The position numbers and the translations under genes were made by a program. A stretch of DNA of 64,000 bases. It comes from Plantactinospora sp039889035. GTDB lineage: Bacteria > Actinomycetota > Actinomycetes > Mycobacteriales > Micromonosporaceae. The stretch lies in assembly GCA_039889035.1 (NCBI GenBank), contig JBDQQY010000001.1, positions 458,107 through 522,106 of the forward strand. The letters are read 5' to 3'. Within the stretch, counting starts at the first letter, position 1; each line of letters starts with the position of its first letter. Positions 33,663 to 42,299 of this stretch are shown in pieces. The notes under the pieces are model-generated. The model was not told where the DNA came from, made no database searches, and worked only from the letters and a program-made list of their open reading frames with translations.

Positions 33663-35527
33663 CGGGCCACCTCGGAAAGCTGTACGGCCGTCCCGGCGGG
33701 GCGCGCCGGAGACTCGGACGGCTGCCCGGCCGCCTCGGCGCGCCGGGACGGCGGCTCGGGCGTCTGCGGGCCCGCCTCGGCGAGCCGGGCCGGGAGCAGG
33801 GAGAAGAGCCGACCCTCGTGGTGCTGGGCGCGCAGGTCCGGCAGCAGCCGGTCGTAGTCCTCGCCGTCGTCGGGTTCGGGTCCGGTCGCGGTGGCCGGCC
33901 GGAGTTGCCCGATCAGCCGGTGCAGGCAGGCGCGCAGCCAGCGGGCGTCCGCCCAGAGCGGCGCGGTCGGGCCGTCGGCCAGCCAGTGCCGGTTGCGCAG
34001 CCACAGGTGCAGGCAGGCGGCGGCGGCGAAGGCGAGCGCGTACTCGCCGGCCATCCGGAACGCCTCGGCCGGCACCTGCCGGGGTTGCGGCCGGTACGCG
34101 GCCATCCGCTCGTGCAGCCCGTCGACCAGTCCGGCCAGCGTCTCGGCCTGTACGGCGAGGGCCGGCGGGGCGATGCCAGCGTCGACCAGTTCCAGCACCT
34201 CGGCGACGGCGGCCGGTAGCTGCTGCACCACGCTGCACCCGGTCCGGGACAGCAGCGCGAGCCGGCTCCGGTCGAAGTCGGGCAGCGGGCGGGCCAGCTC
34301 GACCGTGTCGGCCAGCCCCGGGTCGACCACGCCCCGCCGGTAGCCCCGGACCAGGCCGGGGAACTGGTTCACCAGGGTGTTCAGGTTGACCAGGGTGTTG
34401 CCGTCGAAGATGCCGACGATCCGGTGGTCGCGTTCGATCTTCTGGAACAGCCCGTCGGCGTGATCCTCGGTGAGCAGGGCGCGGGCCCCGAGCACCTGGC
34501 CGAGTCGCGGGATGGTCCGGTCCATCATCGTCGGTACCAGGTATTTGGCGACCGCCGAGGTGACGCTCAGCTCGCCGGGGGTGGCGTGGATGCCGCGCGC
34601 GGTCAGCACGCTGGTGGCCTCGCCGATCAGCAGGTCGACGTACGCCTCGGTCAGGGTGCGGTTCGCGTGTGGCAGGTCGACCAGCGGCCGGTCGTAGAGC
34701 CGGTGCCCGGTGGCGAAGTCGAGGACCAGCCGCAGCGCCTGGTCGGCCAGGCCGAGCGACATCGCCGCGCACATGGTGCGGGTGAGCTGGACGCTCTTCA
34801 GCACGATCTCCGGGCCGGCCCCGGCCGTACCGACCAGCGCCTCGGCCGGCACCTCGGCGCCGGCGAAGGCGATCCCGCTAATGTCCGCGCCGCGTACCCC
34901 GTGGGTGCGCTCCTTCGGCAGGCAGCGGAACGTGCCGGGGGCGAGCCGCCGCTTGTCCACCATCAACAGGCTGAACCCCCGGGTGCCGCCGGCCGGCTCG
35001 GTCCGGGCCAGTACGCAGACCAGGTCCCCCCGGCTGGCGTTGTTGATCAGCCACTTCTCGCCGTCGACCCGGTAACCGGCGCCGGTCGGCACCGCCGAGA
35101 CCTCACCGGCGAGCAGGTCGCTGCCGTGCTCCCGCTCGGTCAGCGCCAGCGAGATGACGCTGCCGGCGAGCACCTCGGCACCCACCCGGCGGGCCTGCTC
35201 CGGGGTGGCGCCCACCCAGGCGGAGACCGCGCCGAGGTAGGTCTTGCCGTGTCCGATCGCGACGGTCAGGTCCCGGCGGGCCAGGATCCGCACCGCGTGC
35301 AGCAGCTCCTCGTAGCTGCGCAGCTCGCCGCCGAACTCGGCCGGCACGTAGAAGCGGGGCAGCCCGAGCCGGTCCAGCTCGGCGCAGATCTCCGCCGGGA
35401 ACTCCTCCCGGGCGTCCAGCGCGACCAAGCGGGCGAACGAGGCCACCCGGGCCGGGTCGTGCGGGTCGCCGAGGCCGTGGTCGAGGTGTTCGGCGAGGGC
35501 GAAGGCGGGATAGCGCATCCCGGTCAC
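33659..35527 (-). CDS. Acyl-CoA dehydrogenase-like protein (lipid desaturation), first of pair
   Basis: A 622-residue member of the same long acyl-CoA dehydrogenase group. The FAD/substrate region is canonical (LALTEREHGSDL near 133-144, YRVDGEKWLINNA near 158-170), with KTYLGAV upstream and LVNLNTLVNQFPGLVRGY near 385. The last 30-40 residues are low-complexity Pro/Ala/Ser. GTG 35527 overlaps the ligase stop (GTGA); ATG 35518 is possible. The protein is expected to act on an acyl-ACP or acyl-CoA after activation by the preceding ligase, giving an alpha,beta- or polyunsaturated chain. Confidence 0.9.
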   Translation of the reverse strand: MTGMRYPAFALAEHLDHGLGDPHDPARVASFARLVALDAREEFPAEICAELDRLGLPRFYVPAEFGGELRSYEELLHAVRILARRDLTVAIGHGKTYLGAVSAWVGATPEQARRVGAEVLAGSVISLALTEREHGSDLLAGEVSAVPTGAGYRVDGEKWLINNASRGDLVCVLARTEPAGGTRGFSLLMVDKRRLAPGTFRCLPKERTHGVRGADISGIAFAGAEVPAEALVGTAGAGPEIVLKSVQLTRTMCAAMSLGLADQALRLVLDFATGHRLYDRPLVDLPHANRTLTEAYVDLLIGEATSVLTARGIHATPGELSVTSAVAKYLVPTMMDRTIPRLGQVLGARALLTEDHADGLFQKIERDHRIVGIFDGNTLVNLNTLVNQFPGLVRGYRRGVVDPGLADTVELARPLPDFDRSRLALLSRTGCSVVQQLPAAVAEVLELVDAGIAPPALAVQAETLAGLVDGLHERMAAYRPQPRQVPAEAFRMAGEYALAFAAAACLHLWLRNRHWLADGPTAPLWADARWLRACLHRLIGQLRPATATGPEPDDGEDYDRLLPDLRAQHHEGRLFSLLPARLAEAGPQTPEPPSRRAEAAGQPSESPARPAGTAVQLSEVAR

Positions 35528-37359
35528 CCCCGCCCGGCCGGCACCGGCAGGGCGGCGCGCGCCGCCCGGTAGCGGTCCCGGATCTCCGGGTCGAGATCCT
35601 CGTACGTCGTGTCCAGCACGCCGGAGACGAAGAGTTCCCGCATCATGGTGCGCTGGATCTTTCCGCTGGTGGTGCGCCGGACCTGGCCGACCCGGACGAA
35701 GACGACGTTCGCCACCCGGACCCCGAGGATCCGGCTCAGCGTCGACTTGACCGCACCGGCCAGAGCCGCGATCTCGGCGGCGTCCCGGCTCCGGGTGCGG
35801 AGTTCCTGGACCACCACGATCTCCTCCCGGGGCGCCGGCACCGAGAAGACCGCGCAGGGCAGCCCGGCGAACGCCTCGGCCACCTCCCGGACCTCGCGCT
35901 CCACGTCGTGCGGGTAGAGGTTGCGGCCGTGCACGATCATCATTTCCTTGATCCGGCCGGTGACGTACAGCTCGCCGTCGTCGAGGACGCCGAGGTCACC
36001 GGTACGCAGGAAGCCGCCGTCGCCGTCCGCGGTCACCGCGCCGAAGGCCCGCCGGGTCGCCTCCGGGTCCCCCCAGTAGCCCCGGGTCACGCTGCCGCCC
36101 CGGATCCACACCTCGCCGACCCGGCCGTCCGGCAGCACCGTGGAGGTGCCGGGATCGATGATCCGTACGTCCAGCGCGTTGACCCGGCCGCTGCCGACCA
36201 GGGCCAGCCCGGCCGGCGTACCGGCGGGCAGCGGGGCGAAGACGTCCCGGGCCAGCTCGTCGGGGTCGACGTACGCGGTGACCGGGGCGCCGGTCGGGCG
36301 GGCCCCGGTGACGCAGAGCGTCGCCTCGGCCAGCCCGTACGTCGGCAGGAACGACTGGTAGCGGAACCCGGCCGGGGCGAACCGGGCGGCGAACCGCTCC
36401 AGGGTGGCCGGGTCGATCGGCTCGGCGCCGTTGCAGGCGTACCGCCAGCGGGACAGGTCCAGCCCGGCCACCTGCTCGTCGGTGAGCAGCCGCGCGCAGA
36501 GGTCGTACGCGAAGTTCGGCGCGCAGGCCACCTCGGCGCCGTACCGGTCGATCGCCTCCAGCCACAGGTGCGGCCGCTTGAGGAAGTCGTTGGGCCGGAT
36601 CAGCACGGCGGTGCTGCCGAGCAGCAGCGGCGCGATCAGCATCGCGATCAGGCCCATGTCGTGATAGAGCGGCAGCCAGCTACAGAACCGGGTCTGGTCG
36701 GTCCAGCCGAGGGTGCGGTGCACCGAGCCGATGTTGTGCAGCACGTTGCCGTGGGTGACCATCACGCCCTTCGGGTCGCTGGTCGACCCGGAGGTGTACT
36801 GGAGGAACGCGATGTCGTCCGGGCGGGCCGGATACGGCAGCCACCCGTCCGCCGCCGTCCCGACAAAGTCGGTCGGCTCCCCGCCCGGGTCGCCCGCGCC
36901 GGCGACCACGCCCGGCGCGTCCAGGTCGGTCGCCGCGAAGGCCAGGTGGTCCAGTCCCTCCTGGAGCATCCAGTCGTCGACCGCCCGCAGGTTACCCGGA
37001 TCGGTCAGCACCACCGTCACGTCCGCGTTCCGGGCGATCGCACTGGTCCGGTCGGCGTGGTGCCGGTAGTTCGCCGGCAGCGGCACCGGCACCGGGATCA
37101 CGCCCGCGTACAGGCAGCCCAGGAAGCCGGCCACGAACTCCAACCCGGTCGGATAGAGCAGCAGCGCCCGGTCACCCGGCCGGCACCGCCGGCCCAGCCA
37201 GGCCGCCGTCGACCGGGCCACCCGGTCGAGTTCGGCGTACGTCAGGGACGACTCGACGAACCGCTCCCCCGCACCACGGCAGAACACCACCGCCTGCCGT
37301 TCCGGCGATCCGGCCACGTTGTGCCGGACCGCCTCGACGATGCTTCCCCACTCGGACAC
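35524..37359 (-). CDS. Fatty acyl-AMP ligase (FAAL)
   Basis: A 611-residue adenylate-forming enzyme. Features: YTSGSTSDPKGVMVTHGN (P-loop), SWLPLYHDMGLI, which is characteristic of FAALs rather than CoA ligases, CAPNFAYDLC, YGLAEATLCVTG and the hinge TGRIKEMMIVHGRNLYPHD. FAALs activate a free fatty acid as the adenylate and pass it to a carrier protein. A free-acid step implies that the type II polyketide chain is hydrolysed (two thioesterase/hydrolase genes are present) and then reloaded. GTG 37359 has GGGGAA upstream. It is the first gene of the lipid operon, 77 bp downstream of a direct-repeat site. Confidence 0.95.
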   Translation of the reverse strand: MSEWGSIVEAVRHNVAGSPERQAVVFCRGAGERFVESSLTYAELDRVARSTAAWLGRRCRPGDRALLLYPTGLEFVAGFLGCLYAGVIPVPVPLPANYRHHADRTSAIARNADVTVVLTDPGNLRAVDDWMLQEGLDHLAFAATDLDAPGVVAGAGDPGGEPTDFVGTAADGWLPYPARPDDIAFLQYTSGSTSDPKGVMVTHGNVLHNIGSVHRTLGWTDQTRFCSWLPLYHDMGLIAMLIAPLLLGSTAVLIRPNDFLKRPHLWLEAIDRYGAEVACAPNFAYDLCARLLTDEQVAGLDLSRWRYACNGAEPIDPATLERFAARFAPAGFRYQSFLPTYGLAEATLCVTGARPTGAPVTAYVDPDELARDVFAPLPAGTPAGLALVGSGRVNALDVRIIDPGTSTVLPDGRVGEVWIRGGSVTRGYWGDPEATRRAFGAVTADGDGGFLRTGDLGVLDDGELYVTGRIKEMMIVHGRNLYPHDVEREVREVAEAFAGLPCAVFSVPAPREEIVVVQELRTRSRDAAEIAALAGAVKSTLSRILGVRVANVVFVRVGQVRRTTSGKIQRTMMRELFVSGVLDTTYEDLDPEIRDRYRAARAALPVPAGRG

Positions 37360-37435
37360 GTTTGTTTCCCCGGCTTCTCCGGTACGGCATCCACCGCGCC
37401 ATCGGCGTTTTCGTGGCAGACCGTACGATCGACGT

Positions 37436-37452
37436 CCATATTCGGGCTATAT
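37436..37452 (-). promoter_or_regulatory. 11-bp-spaced direct repeat upstream of the lipid operon (site 2)
   Basis: CCATAT (37436) and CTATAT (37447) start 11 bp apart on the plus strand, that is ATATAG and ATATGG towards the ligase gene. They lie in the 101-bp gap between the PKS operon's last gene and the ligase start, 77 bp upstream of its GTG. TACGGT about 20 bp further on could be the -10 hexamer. Confidence 0.6.
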
Positions 37453-37460
37453 CGGCGGGC

Positions 37461-38186
37461 TCAGCCGCAGCCGCCGGCATGCCCCTCGTCGGTCCGGCCC
37501 GGCGCACCCACCAGCGCCGGCTCCGGTGCCGACCCGTTCCCCGGCACCTGCGTCGGCTCGGCGGGACGGCGCTTCGCGGCCACCGAGGCGGCGAACGCGG
37601 CCAGCCGGTCCACCCCCCAGAACCGATCGAAGCCGTGCACGAAGAACGGCACCCCGAAGACGCCGTCGCGGTAGATGTCGAGCAGCGCACCGACGCCCTG
37701 CCGGCGTACCTCGGGATCGTCGGCCGCCCCGGACACCTCGGCCGGGTCGAGCCCGAGGTCGGCGGCGATCTCGGCGACCGTGGACCGGTCGCAGATGTTC
37801 CGCCCCTCCTCCCACCTGGCCCGGTACGCCCGCTCCAGGTACGCCGGCCCGGCGCCGTGCCGCGCCGCCACCAGGTAGCCCAGGTGCGGGATCTCCCAGA
37901 CCGGCTCCCGGTCGACCGGCCAGCTGAACGTCAGCCCGCGCTCGGCGGTGAGCCGCCGGACGTCCTGGAGCACGTAGAGATGCTTGGCCCGGGACATCGC
38001 GGTGTAGACGAACTCGCCGCCGGCCTCGGCGAGCAGCCGCGAACTCCGCTCGTCCGGCTCCCAGAACGGCACCCAGTCCAACTCGGACACCAGCTCCGGA
38101 AACCGCTGGTGCAGGTCCCGGTAGGCGAGCCAGGAGTACGGGCTGCGCAGGCTGAAGTAGAACCGTGGGGTGCGGCGCACCGCCAT
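37461..38186 (-). CDS. 2-hydroxychromene-2-carboxylate isomerase-like (DsbA/GST-kappa fold) protein
   Basis: A 241-residue protein of the HCCA isomerase/DsbA superfamily. The N-terminal FYFSLRSPYSWLAYR has Ser-Pro-Tyr in place of the CXXC redox pair, as in true isomerases, and GVFGVPFFVHGFDRFWGVDRL near 185-205 is the conserved GxxGVPxF...WGxDRL end of the fold. The last 40 residues are low complexity. HCCA isomerases use glutathione for cis-trans isomerisation; actinomycetes lack glutathione, so the cofactor is unclear. In a polyene-forming cluster it could isomerise a double bond before ring closure (inference). GAGGAG precedes ATG 38186. Confidence 0.88.
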   Translation of the reverse strand: MAVRRTPRFYFSLRSPYSWLAYRDLHQRFPELVSELDWVPFWEPDERSSRLLAEAGGEFVYTAMSRAKHLYVLQDVRRLTAERGLTFSWPVDREPVWEIPHLGYLVAARHGAGPAYLERAYRARWEEGRNICDRSTVAEIAADLGLDPAEVSGAADDPEVRRQGVGALLDIYRDGVFGVPFFVHGFDRFWGVDRLAAFAASVAAKRRPAEPTQVPGNGSAPEPALVGAPGRTDEGHAGGCG

Positions 38187-38219
38187 GGGAAACTCCTCGG
38201 GTGCTTCGGGGCGGGCGCG

Positions 38220-38975
38220 CTACAGCGCGATGCCGCCGTCGACTTGGAAGACCTGGCCGGTGACGTAGGAGGCCCGGTCCGAGACGAGGAAGCCGACCAG
38301 GTCGGCGGTCTCCTCCGCCCGGCCGAACCGGCCCAGCGGGATCCGGCCCAGCATCTCCTTGGTGACCGCCGGGGAGAGCCCGGAGGTCATGTCGGTCTCG
38401 ATGAAGCCGGGGGCGACGACGTTGGCCCGGATGCCGTACCGGCCCATCTCCTTGGCCAGCGCCTTGGTGAAGCCGATGATCCCGGCCTTGGACGCCGAGT
38501 AGTTGGTCTGCCCGGCGTTGCCGGCCACCCCGGCCACCGAGGAGAGCGTCACCACCGAACCGCGCCGCCGCTTCATCATCGCGAAGACCGCGGACCGGCA
38601 CACCGTGTAGGTGCCGTCCAGGTTGGTCCGCAGCACGGCGTGCCACTCGTCGTCGCCCATCAGCACCAGCGGCCTGTCCCGGGTCACCCCGGCGACGGTC
38701 ACCACGGCGTCGATCGGGCCCAGCTCGTCCTCGGTGGCGGTGACGAAGTCGCGTACCTGCGCCAGGTCCACCACGTCGACCTGCCGGGCCAGTACCCGGG
38801 CTCCCGCCTCGCGGGCCGCCTTGGCCGCCAGTTCCGCCGCCTCGGCGTTGGACTGGAAGCAGAAGGCCACGTCGAAGCCGTCGGCGGCCAGCCGGCTCAC
38901 CACCGCTCGGCCGATGCCCCGGGATCCGCCGCTGACCAGGGCGACCCGTCGCTCGTTCTCGCTACGCTCGCTCAT
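38220..38975 (-). CDS. 3-oxoacyl-ACP reductase (FabG-like SDR)
   Basis: A 251-residue short-chain dehydrogenase. Cofactor motif VSGGSRGIGRAV at residues 14-25; catalytic Ser in TLSSVAGVAG; Tyr and Lys in NYSASKAG; C-terminal YVTGQVFQVDGG. The usual NNAG after strand 4 is TVAG, a small oddity. It should reduce the beta-keto group after each ketosynthase cycle. The start is ATG 38975, within an ATGAGCGAGCG repeat. Confidence 0.95.
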   Translation of the reverse strand: MSERSENERRVALVSGGSRGIGRAVVSRLAADGFDVAFCFQSNAEAAELAAKAAREAGARVLARQVDVVDLAQVRDFVTATEDELGPIDAVVTVAGVTRDRPLVLMGDDEWHAVLRTNLDGTYTVCRSAVFAMMKRRRGSVVTLSSVAGVAGNAGQTNYSASKAGIIGFTKALAKEMGRYGIRANVVAPGFIETDMTSGLSPAVTKEMLGRIPLGRFGRAEETADLVGFLVSDRASYVTGQVFQVDGGIAL

Positions 38976-39003
38976 GCCGGCACTCCGCTTCGCTCGCTCA
39001 TGT
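38955..39003. repeat. Duplicated ATGAGCGAGCG start-region repeat
   Basis: Two minus-strand copies of ATGAGCGAGCG, at 39001 and 38975, are 26 bp apart. The second is the reductase start; the first opens a 9-codon frame whose TGA overlaps the reductase ATG. Similar GAGCGAGCG-rich sequences are widespread before genes in Micromonosporaceae, as I recall. Confidence 0.5.
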
Positions 39004-39014
39004 CGCTCCGCTCC

Positions 39015-39509
39015 TCACACCGAGACCGGGGTCGGATCCGCCGGGCGCAGCGCGTCCAGCGGGCGCAGGGTCTGGACGAACTGGCCGAGCCGCATCACCG
39101 TCTCGCCGCCGACCACGGTCTCGCCCTCGAGGATCCGCGTCTCGCCGACGACCTTGACCAGCCGGACCCGGTGTTCGAGGACGTCCCCGGGGTAGACCGG
39201 GTTGCCGAAGGTGACCTTGCTGATGGACCCGGCCAGCACCACCATCCCGGCCAGCACGTCCGGGTTGGGGGTCTCCCAGCTCGCGAGCAGCACCGCCGCC
39301 TGGGCCCACGACTCGACGATCAGCGTCGCCGGGTACGCGTAGTCGCGGTCCACGGAGGTCTCGTCGAGCTGTTCGTAGCAGGCCTCGCTGCAGCTCACCG
39401 CCTTGAGCGCGGCCAGCCGCTCACCCGGCACCAGCTCGACCACCCGGTCGAGCAGCAGGATCGGATACCGCTGGGGTATCACCTTCCTGATCCCGGCAAC
39501 CCCGATCAT
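39015..39509 (-). CDS. FabZ/FabA-like hotdog dehydratase subunit lacking the catalytic His
   Basis: A 164-residue hotdog protein. The FabZ-like opening QRYPILLLDRVVEL and the helix LIVESWAQAAVLL (Glu 66 in the position of the FabZ catalytic Glu) are clear, but the GHFPxxPxMPG segment is replaced by SVDRDYAYPATL, so no His lies 14 residues before the Glu. It overlaps the next hotdog gene by ATGA. It is likely to pair with that protein in a heteromeric dehydratase. Confidence 0.85.
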   Translation of the reverse strand: MIGVAGIRKVIPQRYPILLLDRVVELVPGERLAALKAVSCSEACYEQLDETSVDRDYAYPATLIVESWAQAAVLLASWETPNPDVLAGMVVLAGSISKVTFGNPVYPGDVLEHRVRLVKVVGETRILEGETVVGGETVMRLGQFVQTLRPLDALRPADPTPVSV

Positions 39510-39889
39510 CGGCTCTCCTCCGGTCGGTAGCGCAGCCGCAGTTCGGCGGCCGGACCGCCACCCGTATTGATCTTGGCCGAGCAGCGCAGTTCCGGTCCGG
39601 ACCAGGACAGCGCCACCTCGATCCGCAGTTCGTCGCCCGGGGCGACCGGACTGAGGAAGCGGCACCGGTCCATCGCGGCCAGCTCGGGGCGGTACCGCTC
39701 GCCCAGCGCCGCCCGTACGGTCTGGCCGACCAGCTCGACCAGGTACACCCCGGGCAGCACCGGGAAGCCCGGGAAGTGCCCGGCGAAGACCGGGTCGCCG
39801 GGGTCCACCTTCGCGGTCGAGACCGCCGAGGTCTCGTCGGCCTCGACCAGCTCGACCTGGTCGGACAGGGGTGCGCAGCGGGGCGTCAC
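39506..39889 (-). CDS. FabZ/FabA-like hotdog dehydratase subunit with catalytic His
   Basis: A short 127-residue hotdog protein with an intact GHFPGFPVLPGVYLVELV: His 38 and Glu 52 are 14 residues apart, as in FabZ. It lacks the N-terminal RYP segment of its neighbour. It overlaps both flanking genes by ATGA and should provide beta-hydroxyacyl-ACP dehydration, probably as a complex with the product of 39015-39509. Confidence 0.88.
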   Translation of the reverse strand: MTPRCAPLSDQVELVEADETSAVSTAKVDPGDPVFAGHFPGFPVLPGVYLVELVGQTVRAALGERYRPELAAMDRCRFLSPVAPGDELRIEVALSWSGPELRCSAKINTGGGPAAELRLRYRPEESR

Positions 39890-40149
39890 GACCCGCCCCG
39901 CAGCTTGCCGTCGAGGAGCTGGTAGGTGCTGTCCAGGGTGCTGACCGCGATCAGCTCGCTCTCCTCCATCTTGATGCCGTACCGCTTCTCCAGCCGGACG
40001 GTGATCTCCAGGGCCATCAGGGAGTCCACCTCCAGGTCGTTGACGAAGTGCGCGTCGTCGGTGACCTCGGAGAGGTCGACGTCGATGGTGTCGGCGATGA
40101 GCTGCCGGAGGTCTTCCTTGTCGAGCCCCGTGGTGAGCTGGTCAGACAT
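39886..40149 (-). CDS. Acyl carrier protein (type II PKS)
   Basis: An 87-residue ACP with DLEVDSLMALEI around the phosphopantetheine Ser. The acidic helix and length fit discrete type II ACPs. It overlaps the AccC gene upstream and the dehydratase gene downstream. It is one of two PKS-operon ACPs; the other starts the operon at 53864. Confidence 0.95.
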   Translation of the reverse strand: MSDQLTTGLDKEDLRQLIADTIDVDLSEVTDDAHFVNDLEVDSLMALEITVRLEKRYGIKMEESELIAVSTLDSTYQLLDGKLRGGS

Positions 40150-41554
40150 GACTTTCCGTCCTTTCGGTGTGGATCTCGTGGTCCTCCCCGCGGGCGACGT
40201 CGCCCGGGGATGGCTCGGCGAGCACGGACTCGACGACGCCGAGCTGGTAGTCGCCGGAGCGGAAGCCGGGATGGCGCAGCAGCCGGCAGTGGAAGTCGAC
40301 GTTGGTGGTCACCCCCGCCGACCGGTACTCGGCCAGTGCCCGGTCCAGCCGGCGCAGCGCCTCCTCCCGGGTGGCGCCGTGCGTGATGACCTTCGCCAGC
40401 AGCGAGTCGTAGAACGGCGGTACGACGTAGCCGTCGTAGAGATGGCTGTCCACCCGTACGCCGGGGCCGGCCGGCATCCGCAGCCCGTGCAGCCGGCCGG
40501 TCGAACCGGCCCAGTCCCGGTCGACGTCCTCGGCGTTGATCCGCGCCTCGATCGAGTGCCCCTCGAACCGGACGTCGGACTGGGTCAGGTCCAGCCGCTC
40601 ACCGGCGGCGATCCGGATCATCCAGCCGACGATGTCGATCCCGGTGCGTACCTCGGTGATCGGGTGCTCGACCTGGAGCCGGGTGTTCATCTCCATGAAG
40701 TACGCCGCACCGTCCGGCGCGACCAGAAACTCGAAGGTGCCGGCGCTGACGTAGCCGATGTCCCGGGCGCCGGCCACCGCCGCCGCGCAGAGCCGCTCCC
40801 GCAGTTCCGGATCGAGCGCCGGGGACGGGGACTCCTCGACCAGCTTCTGGTGCCGGCGCTGGACCGAGCAGTCCCGCTCGCCGAGGTGCAGCACGGTGCC
40901 GTGCCCGTCGGCCAGCACCTGCACCTCGATGTGCCGGGCGGCCGGCAGGTAGCGCTCCAGGTAGACCCGGTCGTCGGCGAAGAGGGTCCGCGCGGTGGCC
41001 CGGGTCGTCTCGTACGCCAGCGGCAGGTCCTCGGCCTGGTGCACCACCGCGATGCCCCGGCCGCCGCCACCGGCCACCGCCTTGATGATCAGTGGGAAGC
41101 CGATCTCGCCGGCCACCGTCACCGCCTCGCCGAGGGAGTCGACGGTGCCGTCCGAGCCCGGCAGTACCGGCACTCCGGCCGCCCGCATCGCCGCCCGGGC
41201 CGCCACCTTGTCGCCCATCAACGCGATGTGCTCGGCGGCCGGGCCGACGAAGGTGAGCCCGACGCCCCGGCAGGAGGCGGCGAAGACCGGGTCCTCGGAG
41301 ACGAAGCCGCAGCCCGGGTGCACCGCGTCGGCGCCGGACTTGGCGGCGGCGTAGAGGATGGCCGGGATGTTGGTGTAGCTGCGGGCGACCGGGCCGGGTC
41401 CGATCTGCACGGCCTGGTCGGCGAGCTGCACCGCCAGGCTGTCCCGGTCGGCGGAGGAATAGACCTGCACGCTCTCCAGTCCGAGGTCGCGGCAGGCGCG
41501 GATGATCCGGACGGCGATCTCGCCCCGGTTGCAGATGAGTACCCGGTTGACCAT
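40142..41554 (-). CDS. Acetyl-CoA carboxylase, biotin carboxylase subunit (AccC)
   Basis: A 470-residue protein with NRGEIAVRIIRACRDLG at the N-terminus, ATP-grasp loop KAVAGGGGRGI, the catalytic/Mg region YFMEMNTRLQVEHPITE, and HSIEARINAED. It carboxylates biotin on the BCCP. I prefer ATG 41554 (MVNRVLI, GAGGTG upstream) over GTG 41563 because homologues start at this point. Together with the next two genes it forms a full carboxylase. Confidence 0.95.
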   Translation of the reverse strand: MVNRVLICNRGEIAVRIIRACRDLGLESVQVYSSADRDSLAVQLADQAVQIGPGPVARSYTNIPAILYAAAKSGADAVHPGCGFVSEDPVFAASCRGVGLTFVGPAAEHIALMGDKVAARAAMRAAGVPVLPGSDGTVDSLGEAVTVAGEIGFPLIIKAVAGGGGRGIAVVHQAEDLPLAYETTRATARTLFADDRVYLERYLPAARHIEVQVLADGHGTVLHLGERDCSVQRRHQKLVEESPSPALDPELRERLCAAAVAGARDIGYVSAGTFEFLVAPDGAAYFMEMNTRLQVEHPITEVRTGIDIVGWMIRIAAGERLDLTQSDVRFEGHSIEARINAEDVDRDWAGSTGRLHGLRMPAGPGVRVDSHLYDGYVVPPFYDSLLAKVITHGATREEALRRLDRALAEYRSAGVTTNVDFHCRLLRHPGFRSGDYQLGVVESVLAEPSPGDVARGEDHEIHTERTESHV

Positions 41555-41564
41555 GTCCGGCACC

Positions 41565-42299
41565 TCAGCCCGGCTCGATGCTGAGCAGCGGCTGCTCGTA
41601 CTCGACGACCTCGCCGTCGGTGACGTGCACGGCCCGGACGATCCCGCCCCGGTCGGTGAGGACCGGGTTCATCATCTTCATCGCCTCCACGATCGCGACC
41701 TGGTCGCCGGCCTCGACCCGCTGGCCGACCTCGGCGAAGGGCGGCTGGTCCGGGCCGGGGCTGCGGTAGAAGACCCCCATCAGCGGCGCGGTCACCGGCA
41801 CGGTGCCGACCGGCGGAGCGACCGCCGCGGCCACGGCCGCACCCGGTACCGCCGCCACGGCCGCACCGGGCACGGCGGTCAACCCGGCATGGGGCACCGA
41901 CGCCGCCTCGCCGGTGACGGTGACGACCGCCTCCCGGCCTCCCTCGGCCCCCTCGACCTCGATCCGGACGTCGGCCACAGTCACCCGGACCCGCCGGATC
42001 GCCGGATCGCGGACCAGTTCGGCCACCTCGGCGGCGGCCCGTACCGCGCTGCGCAGCGCGGTGTCGGTCGGCGCGGCATCGGTCGGCCCCGCCGGGTCGA
42101 CGGAATGCGCTCCGGCGTCGTTCGCGGTCGCCGGCCCGGTGCCGTTGGCCGGCACCGGCCGGGCGCCGTTCGAGGCCGTCCCCTGCCGGGTGCCGTTGCC
42201 GCCCTCCGGAGGCGACGGCGTGTCGTTGGCCGCCGCCGGCTGCTGCGCCGCGCCGTTGGCCGCCCGGACGGCGGCCGGTTCGCGGACCTTCTCAGACAT
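41565..42299 (-). CDS. Biotin carboxyl carrier protein (BCCP, AccB-like)
   Basis: A 244-residue protein. The C-terminal lipoyl/biotinyl domain contains VEAMKMMNP (biotin Lys near 208) and the family segment TAPLMGVFYRSPGPDQPPF. The first 140-170 residues are an Ala/Pro/Gly linker with a small DPAIRRVRVTVADVRIEVEG segment, longer than in housekeeping AccB (about 150-170 residues in total). It overlaps the carboxyltransferase gene by 8 bp. Confidence 0.95.
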   Translation of the reverse strand: MSEKVREPAAVRAANGAAQQPAAANDTPSPPEGGNGTRQGTASNGARPVPANGTGPATANDAGAHSVDPAGPTDAAPTDTALRSAVRAAAEVAELVRDPAIRRVRVTVADVRIEVEGAEGGREAVVTVTGEAASVPHAGLTAVPGAAVAAVPGAAVAAAVAPPVGTVPVTAPLMGVFYRSPGPDQPPFAEVGQRVEAGDQVAIVEAMKMMNPVLTDRGGIVRAVHVTDGEVVEYEQPLLSIEPG

